DNA of 10,679 bases from Chloroflexota bacterium (GTDB lineage Bacteria > Chloroflexota > Dehalococcoidia > UBA2979): NCBI GenBank assembly GCA_016875695.1, contig VGPB01000054.1, positions 1 to 10,679 of the forward strand, read 5' to 3'. The notes below the pieces were generated by a model, which worked only from the letters and a program-made list of their open reading frames with translations, searched no databases and was not told where the DNA came from. Positions 6,046-10,679 of the stretch are shown piece after piece. The stretch's first letter is position 1. Each line of letters opens with the position of its first letter. Made by a program: the position numbers and the translations under genes.

Positions 6046-8693
6046 ATGCGGAACGGTCGGTGGAGCGCGGTGCTCCGGCCTTGGGATCGGCTCGGCGTGC
6101 GCGTAGGCGCGGCCGTGCTGGCGGCGGTGCTGGTCACCGCGGCGATCGCGCTACTGCGCGTGGACCACACGGTCAGTACGCACGCGGAGGCGCAGCTCGC
6201 GGCTGAGGTGGAGCGCCCGGGACGGCAGGCGCGCGCCGCCATCGAGCAGCTTGCGGCGTTCAGTGCACTGGCGGCGGCGACCTTCGCGTCGCTGCCGGAC
6301 GTCGCGTCCGCTCTGGCGCGCGGCGACGCGGCGGCGGCGCTGGCCGCGGCGGCCGCGGCGGCCGCGGTGCGCGATTGTCGCGCCGCGGGCGGAGCAGTGG
6401 GCCTGACGCTGTACGACGCGCGCGGCGCCGTGCTGCTGCGCGCGCACGCCCCGCTGGATCGCAGCCAGCGCCCCGCGCCGCCATCGGTGCTGCGCGCGCT
6501 GGACGCGCGCGCTCCGACGAGCGGGGTACGCAGCGATGACGTGCTGGGGCTATCCGTGTTCGCGGCGGCACCGGTGCTGGACGGCGACGGCCGCGTGATG
6601 GGGGCGGTGGAGACGCTCTGAGCCTCGACGAGGCGTCCGCGAGCACGCTTGCGCAGTCGCTCGGGATGCCCGTGGTGATCGTGGCGGCCGCTGGGGCGAC
6701 GGTGAGCAGCGAAGCGGGCTGGGCGCCGGCGCCCGGCCCGCAGCCGGTGGCCGACCTGCGGCCGCACCCGCTGCAGCTTGCGGGACGCGCGCATATCGCG
6801 AGCGCGTTCCCGCTCGCCGACGCCGACGGCAGCGCCGTGAGCTGGCTGGTGACGGGGCGCGATCGTGCTACCGTCGAGGCGCGGCGCGCGGACGCGCGGA
6901 CGCGCGGCGGCAGGTGGGCCTCGCGGTCGGGTTCGCGCTCGCGGCAGGGGTAGGACTCGCGGTACTGCTCAACGCGCTGACGCTGCGCTCGCTGCGGAAG
7001 CTGACGCGGGCCGCGCGGCGCATACGCGGCGGGGGCCTGCGCAGCCCGGTGCCGCGCTCGGGGCCCGTCGAGCTGCGCGCGGTAGGCACGGCGCTCAACG
7101 ACATGCGCGTCGGCGTGCGGGAGGCGCGCGAGCAACTGCTGGCGGCGAACGAGGCGCTCGCCGCGCAGGCGGCGGCCTCGGCGGCGGGGCTGAGCGCGGC
7201 GACGGGCGAGCTGGCGATGATGCACGGCGTGGTGGCCGCGATCGCGCGCGACCCCGGGACGGACGCGCGAGCGGCGGTGGACGGGCTACTGTGCCTGGAG
7301 TGGGTGGACCGCGTTCGTGACGCTCGCGGGCGCTAATGGCGGGCTCGCGGTGCGCACGGAGGCAGCGCTAGGCGCGGCGCGCGCGGGCCGGCTGGTGCAG
7401 GCGCTGCAGGCGGCCGTGCCCACCCGCGCGCTCGCGGAGGGCGTGTTCCTGGACGATATCGCGCGCGCGACGGGTGACGGCGCGGCGCGCGCTGGCGCAG
7501 GCGAGCGTGCACGCGCTGGCGGTGGTGCCGCTGCCGACGCCGCAGGGCGTCGCGAGGGTATTGGGCGTCGTGCGCGCGCGGCCGGCCGAGTTCAGCGAAA
7601 CGCGCCGCTTCATGCTGCGCGCGATCGGCGGCGAGCTTGCGGGCAGCATCGAGCGCAGCGAGCTCGCGGACGAGACGGGCGAGCACCGCCGCCTCGCCGA
7701 GGGGGTGCTGCGCGAGATGGCGAACGGCGTGGTGGTGCTGGACGCGGAGGGCCGCTGCCGGCCGAGGCGATCGAGGCGTTGCGTGCACGCGCCCGCACGC
7801 GTGACGGCGGCGGCGCGCTACCGCTGCTCGCGATCGTGCGCGACCGCGAGCTCGCGCTGACAGCCGGGCCGTTCGGGGCGGCCGGCGCGACAGTAGGCGG
7901 CGCGGTCGGGGGCGCGATCCTGCTGCTGCGCGATCTCACGGACGTCACCGCAGCCGAACGCGCAAAGCAGGACTTCGTGTCGATGGTGAGCCACGAGCTG
8001 CGCACGCCACTCACGCTCATTCGCACGAGCATCGACCTGCTCGGCGAGGAGACGGCGGGTACGCTCACGCCGACGCAGCAGCGCATTGCCGAAGTGCTGT
8101 GCAGCAACGCGGACCGGCTGCAGCAACTGATCTCGGACCTGCTGGACATGTCGGCGATCGATTTGGGCCGCGTGCAGATGCATCCGGTGCCGATGGACCT
8201 CGCCGAGCTAGTGCGGGATACGGTCGAGACGCACGCCGCGAAGGCGGATGAGCAACGCATCGCGCTGGCGAGCGAGCTGCCGGGCGCGGCGGTGGAGGTG
8301 TGGGCGGACCGCAGCCGGGTGTGGCAGGTGCTGCAGAACCTGATCCGCAACGCGGTGAAGTACACGCCGACGGGCGGGCACGTGGCGGTGCGAGTCGCGG
8401 CGACGGCGGACGGCGCGCGCGTCGACGTGACGGACGACGGCATCGGCATCCCGCCGGCGGAGCAGGGACGGCTGTTCGAGAAGTTCTACCGCACGCGCGC
8501 GGGGCAGCGGCAGAGCGGCGGGACGGGCCTCGGCCTGGCGATCGCGCGCTCGCTGGTGGAGCTGCACGGCGCGACGATCTGGTGCGAAAGCGAGGGCAAG
8601 TCGGGGAGCACGTCCTCGTTCACGCTGCCCGGCCGGCCGCCCGAGCCTCCGCCGTCCGTGAGTCCGCGTGCACCGGAGCAGGTGGCGGGGTAG
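6046..8693 (+). pseudogene. Sensor histidine kinase, multiply frameshifted
   Basis: Remnant of an orphan membrane sensor kinase of about 880 codons. The coding signal moves between frames: 6046-6618, about 6618-6898, about 6899-7309, 7311 to about 7478, 7480 to about 7754, then 7752-8693. Joined, the order is TM1 (residues 16-37), an extracytoplasmic sensor, TM2 (from about 6912, VGLAVGFALAAGVGLAVLL), HAMP (SLRKLTRAARRIRGG), a GAF-like domain with VHALAVVPLP, a damaged PAS (NGVVVLDAEGR), HisKA with SHELRTPL (His codon at 7992), N-box (NLIRNAVKYTPTGG), G1 (DDGIGIPP) and G2 (GGTGLGLAIARSL). The kinase core is intact, but no single frame joins it to the sensor. No response regulator is adjacent. 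A short product initiating near GTG 7317 is open but would carry out-of-frame sequence at about 7480-7750. The flanking arginine genes have no indels, so decay is likelier than poor sequence quality. Confidence 0.85.
6891..6906 (+). repeat. 8-bp tandem duplication (GACGCGCG x2) in kinase
   Basis: GACGCGCG occurs twice back to back at the point where the kinase frame changes. Removing one copy restores ADARRQVGLAV, which leads straight into the second membrane helix. The second copy is therefore the probable cause of this frameshift. Confidence 0.75.
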
Positions 8694-8722
8694 CCTGAGG
8701 GCCGCCGCCGCATGGCGTCGCG

Positions 8723-8728
8723 AAGGGA
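8723..8728 (+). promoter_or_regulatory. Ribosome binding site of argG
   Basis: AAGGGA ends five bases before ATG at 8734. It selects this start over the in-frame upstream codon at 8668, which lies inside the kinase gene and would add a non-conserved extension. Confidence 0.65.
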
Positions 8729-8733
8729 CCGTA

Positions 8734-9975
8734 ATGGCGCCGACGATCGTGCTCGCGTTCTCGGGCGGCCTCGACACATCGGTGGCCACGCGCTGGCTGC
8801 AGGAAGCGCGCGGGTACGACGTGTTCTGCCTGATGGTGGACCTGGGGCGACTGCCGGACGTGGAGCTGGCGCGAGAGCGGGCGACGCAGGCGGGCGCGAT
8901 CGGCATCGATGTGGTCGACGCGCGCGCGGATTTCCTGCGCTACTTCGTGTTCCCGGCGCTCGCCGCAGGGGCGGTGTACGAAGGCACGTACCCGCTTGCG
9001 ACGGCGCTCGGCCGTCCGCTGATCGCGAAGCTGCTCGTGGACAAGGCGCGCGAGCTCGGCGCGACAGCGGTGGCGCACGGCTGCACGGGCAAGGGCAACG
9101 ACCAAGTGCGCTTCGACATCTCAATCCGCGCGCTGGGGCCGGAGCTCGAGATCGTGGGCACGGCGCGCGAGAACAAGCTGAACCGCGACGAGGCGATCGC
9201 GTACGCCGAGCGCCACGGCATCGCGGTGCGGCAGACGCTGGCGTCGCCGTACTCGACCGACGAGAACCTGTGGGGGCGCTCGGTCGAGGCGGGCGTACTG
9301 GAGGACCCGTGGCTGGAGCCGCCGGAGGACGTGTACGCGTGGACGCAGCCGCTGGCGCGTACGCCGGCGGAGCCGGCGTACGTCGAGATCGGCTTCGTCG
9401 CGGGCGTACCGGTGGCGCTGGACGGCGAGCGGCTGGCGGCGGTGGAGCTCGTCGAGCGGCTGAACGCGCTCGCGGGCGCGCACGGCATCGGGCGCATCGA
9501 CCACGTCGAGAACCGGCTGGTGGGCATCAAATCGCGCGAGATCTACGAGGCGCCAGCGGCGGTCGCGCTGATCGAGGCGCACCGCGTGCTGGAGTCGCTG
9601 ACGCTGACGAAGCAGCAGGCGCGCTTCAAGGAGCGCGTCGCGCAGGAGTACGCGGACCTGATCTACAACGGACTGTGGTTCACGGCGCATCACCAGGACC
9701 TCGCCGCGTACGTGCAGTCGACACAGCGCCACGTAACGGGCGAGGTACGCGTGCGGCTGCACCACGGCACGGCGGTCGCGGTGGGGCGGCGCGCGGATCG
9801 CAGCCTGTACAGCCACGCGCTGGCGACGTACAGCGAGGGCGACCAGTTCGACCAGGACGCGGCGCGCGGCTTCATCAAGTTGTGGGGACTGCCGGTGGAG
9901 GTGCAGGCGCGCGCGCAGCTGCAGCTCGATCCGGGCTCGGGCGACCCGCTGCAGCTCGGCCGGCCGGGGGAGTAG
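8734..9975 (+). CDS. argG: Argininosuccinate synthase ArgG
   Basis: Condenses citrulline and aspartate with ATP to argininosuccinate, the penultimate arginine step; cytoplasmic, usually a tetramer. It has 413 residues from ATG 8734 (family about 400). The protein opens with the nucleotide-binding loop LAFSGGLDTSV (Ser10-Ser16). HGCTGKGNDQVRFD (115-128), ENKLNRDEAIAYAERHGI, PYSTDENLWGRSVE (172-185), VENRLVGIKSREIYEAPAAV and HALATYSEGDQFDQDAARGF follow, so all family blocks are present and in frame. It starts 40 bases after the kinase remnant. A promoter was not identified, so it may depend on transcription through the dead kinase. It is the last gene of the high-GC operon-like run; argH is not in the window. 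Confidence 0.97.
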   Translation: MAPTIVLAFSGGLDTSVATRWLQEARGYDVFCLMVDLGRLPDVELARERATQAGAIGIDVVDARADFLRYFVFPALAAGAVYEGTYPLATALGRPLIAKLLVDKARELGATAVAHGCTGKGNDQVRFDISIRALGPELEIVGTARENKLNRDEAIAYAERHGIAVRQTLASPYSTDENLWGRSVEAGVLEDPWLEPPEDVYAWTQPLARTPAEPAYVEIGFVAGVPVALDGERLAAVELVERLNALAGAHGIGRIDHVENRLVGIKSREIYEAPAAVALIEAHRVLESLTLTKQQARFKERVAQEYADLIYNGLWFTAHHQDLAAYVQSTQRHVTGEVRVRLHHGTAVAVGRRADRSLYSHALATYSEGDQFDQDAARGFIKLWGLPVEVQARAQLQLDPGSGDPLQLGRPGE

Positions 9976-10150
9976 CGGCGACGGGCCATGTCGACATGAT
10001 TTGGCGAGCGGCGAGCCAGCACGCACAGGAGCGCGGCGCGCCGCGTTCGATACCTGCTTCGGTGGTAGCTCTTTGCCTCGTCCTAGGTGCGTGCTCTGAC
10101 AAGCAGGCGGCAGCGAATCGCGAGCCGACGAGCGAACCGCCTCCGACGAC

Positions 10151-10172
10151 GGATGCTGCCGCATGAGCATCC
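10151..10172 (+). other. 7-bp inverted repeat around the internal TGA
   Basis: GGATGCT and AGCATCC can pair around an eight-base loop, with the TGA (10164-10166) at the loop/stem edge. No T-run follows. It may be chance or a weak transcript end for a 56-residue lipoprotein. Confidence 0.25.
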
Positions 10173-10355
10173 GCCTTCTGTGACCACATTAAGGTCGTGA
10201 GGGCGGCCCTCGAGGCAGTTCAAGTCGAAGCAACAAGAGACTTAGAAGCGCTTAGGCTGGCCCCGGCAACGAACAGCCGCGCACTTGTGACTGCGCGCAC
10301 GGAACGTATGTTCTCCGATGATGTGAGCGTACTAAGGGCGGCTAAAGGGCGCCTG

Positions 10356-10361
10356 CCTAGG
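10356..10361. other. IS481-type target site CCTAGG at element end
   Basis: CCTAGG directly abuts the TGT that begins the IS end. IS481 of Bordetella is known to insert at NCTAGN and duplicate six bases, so this is probably one copy of the target duplication. The partner copy would lie beyond the window. Confidence 0.6.
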
Positions 10362-10390
10362 TGTAATGACCACGAACCTGTGAGAGACGA
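10362..10390. repeat. Probable terminal inverted repeat of IS481-like element
   Basis: The sequence TGTAATGACCACGAACCTGT starts directly after CCTAGG. IS481-family ends typically begin with TGT. It also encodes the last residues of the transposase on the - strand. The far end is outside the window, so the length of the repeat is a guess. Confidence 0.5.
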
Positions 10391-10679
10391 CTGACCGGCG
10401 GGAGGCCACCGAGCGAGCCATGGGGCTTGCGTCGGCTGTACTACCGCAGCCAGCCGGCGAGGGCGCGAGCGCGATGGGCGCTGGTGGGGTAGACGAAGGC
10501 GTAGGCCCACGTGCGGAGCAGCACCTAGATGAAGCGTTCGGCCTTGCCGTTGGTGCGCGGCGTGTAGGGGCGGGTGCGCAGGTGACGCAGACCAAACGCG
10601 GCGCAGGATGCTCGCCAGGCTCCGGACAAGTACACAGGCCCGTTGTCCGTCATCACCGCCTCCACCTCGACACCTTGCT
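10362..10679 (-). mobile_element. IS481-like insertion sequence, 3' end only
   Basis: The element runs from its right end at 10362 past the window edge. It is defined by the transposase catalytic region, the TGT terminus and the adjoining CCTAGG. Its insertion interrupts the lipoprotein-like frame. Only about 318 bases are visible, so completeness cannot be judged. Confidence 0.7.

Larger units (their letters stand above)
9996..10361 (+). pseudogene. Small lipoprotein gene with internal TGA, cut by IS
   Basis: ATG 9996 opens a frame with a positively charged stretch, a hydrophobic segment and a lipobox (ASVVALCLVLGAC; predicted lipidated Cys33), followed by a Pro/Thr/Glu-rich linker typical of surface lipoproteins. 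The frame stops at TGA 10164-10166. The same frame continues with protein-like sequence (FCDHIKVVRAALEAVQVEAT, then DLEALRLAP) up to 10361, where an insertion sequence begins; the last apparent codons to 10394 are IS sequence. The stop could be a point mutation such as CGA to TGA. GC is lower than in the operon, with TTA, AGA, CTT and ATA codons, which suggests a different origin. The family is not recognised. The alternative is a genuine 56-residue lipoprotein ending at 10166. Confidence 0.5.
10357..10679 (-). pseudogene. IS481-family DDE transposase, partial, two nonsense codons
   Basis: The C-terminal part of an integrase-core (rve) transposase is visible. It holds VMTDNGPVY with the second catalytic Asp (codon 10645-10647), then LRHLRTRPYTPRTNGKAERFI with the catalytic Glu (codon 10537-10539). 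This is the canonical D-35-E spacing. WAYAFVYPTSAHRARALAGW and PHGSLGGLPPVSRL follow. Two in-frame TAG codons interrupt it: 10525-10527, right after ERFI where the family often has Gln, and 10441-10443, before YSRRKPH where Tyr or Trp is usual. The product is therefore inactive unless amber codons are read. The final TAG (10357-10359) lies in the CCTAGG target, so host DNA supplies the stop. The N-terminal part is beyond the window. IS3-group relatives are the alternative, but RTRPYTPRTNGKAERF and the target site favour IS481. Confidence 0.82.

Noticed and set aside
6328..6370. GCGGCC-type microrepeat in the kinase sensor as a separate repeat element
   Set aside because: It encodes an in-frame poly-Ala helix (AAAALAAAAAAAAV) and is ordinary low complexity in a high-GC gene.
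6619..7770. Programmed frameshifting to make the full kinase
   Set aside because: Five separate shifts without slippery heptamers, plus an 8-bp duplication and a likely deletion, fit decay, not recoding.
6046..8693. Sequencing or assembly error as the sole cause of the kinase frameshifts
   Set aside because: Breaks are not in long homopolymers and are confined to this one gene, while about 7 kb of neighbours are clean. Not excluded without reads.
9121..10170. Long open frame on the - strand opposite argG (349 codons)
   Set aside because: Arg/Leu/His-rich antisense shadow of the conserved argG frame with no family motifs.
10151..10172. Selenocysteine insertion at the internal TGA
   Set aside because: The hairpin flanks the TGA instead of lying just downstream as in a bacterial SECIS, and no selenoprotein family is recognisable.
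1..10679. CRISPR array, tRNA or rRNA genes, phage or defence cassette
   Set aside because: No spaced direct repeats, no cloverleaf or rRNA-like sequence, and no defence or phage domains were seen on either strand.

Overview
The window is very GC-rich and almost fully coding on the + strand. Starts are often GTG or TTG. It looks like a bacterial chromosome segment, most likely Chloroflexota. I infer this from an acetylglutamate kinase with a KIGGSTLG..DTTL-type N-terminus, a seven-helix UPF0182 membrane protein, and the gene set. The taxonomic call comes from remembered family resemblance and was not searched.

Layout: positions 1-5989 hold a tight arginine-biosynthesis run: argJ (only about the first ten codons missing at the window edge), argB (GTGA overlap with argJ), a UPF0182/COG1615 integral membrane protein starting one base after the argB stop, and argD. 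A short GC hairpin follows. Positions 6046-8693 hold the remains of a membrane sensor histidine kinase (TM, extracytoplasmic sensor, TM, HAMP, GAF, PAS, HisKA, HATPase). Its reading frame changes at least five times. argG (8734-9975) follows and is intact. ArgJ, ArgB and ArgD act between glutamate/acetylglutamate and ornithine, and ArgG converts citrulline to argininosuccinate. argC, argF and argH are not in the window.

Downstream of argG the composition changes (lower GC, rare codons such as TTA, AGA, CTT). A small lipoprotein-like gene (from 9996) carries an in-frame TGA. It is then cut at 10361 by the end of an IS481-like insertion sequence. The IS transposase is on the - strand, runs off the window and is itself dead, with two in-frame TAG codons. 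The IS end abuts CCTAGG, which fits the NCTAGN target known for IS481, and the target also supplies the transposase stop codon.

Overall this is a healthy arginine operon with a decaying sensor kinase inserted between argD and argG, followed by a decaying, IS-interrupted accessory patch. I do not see a convincing new multi-gene system. The points most worth a second look are the slippage-type decay of the kinase, the UPF0182 gene inside the arginine operon, and the layered damage in the lipoprotein/IS segment.
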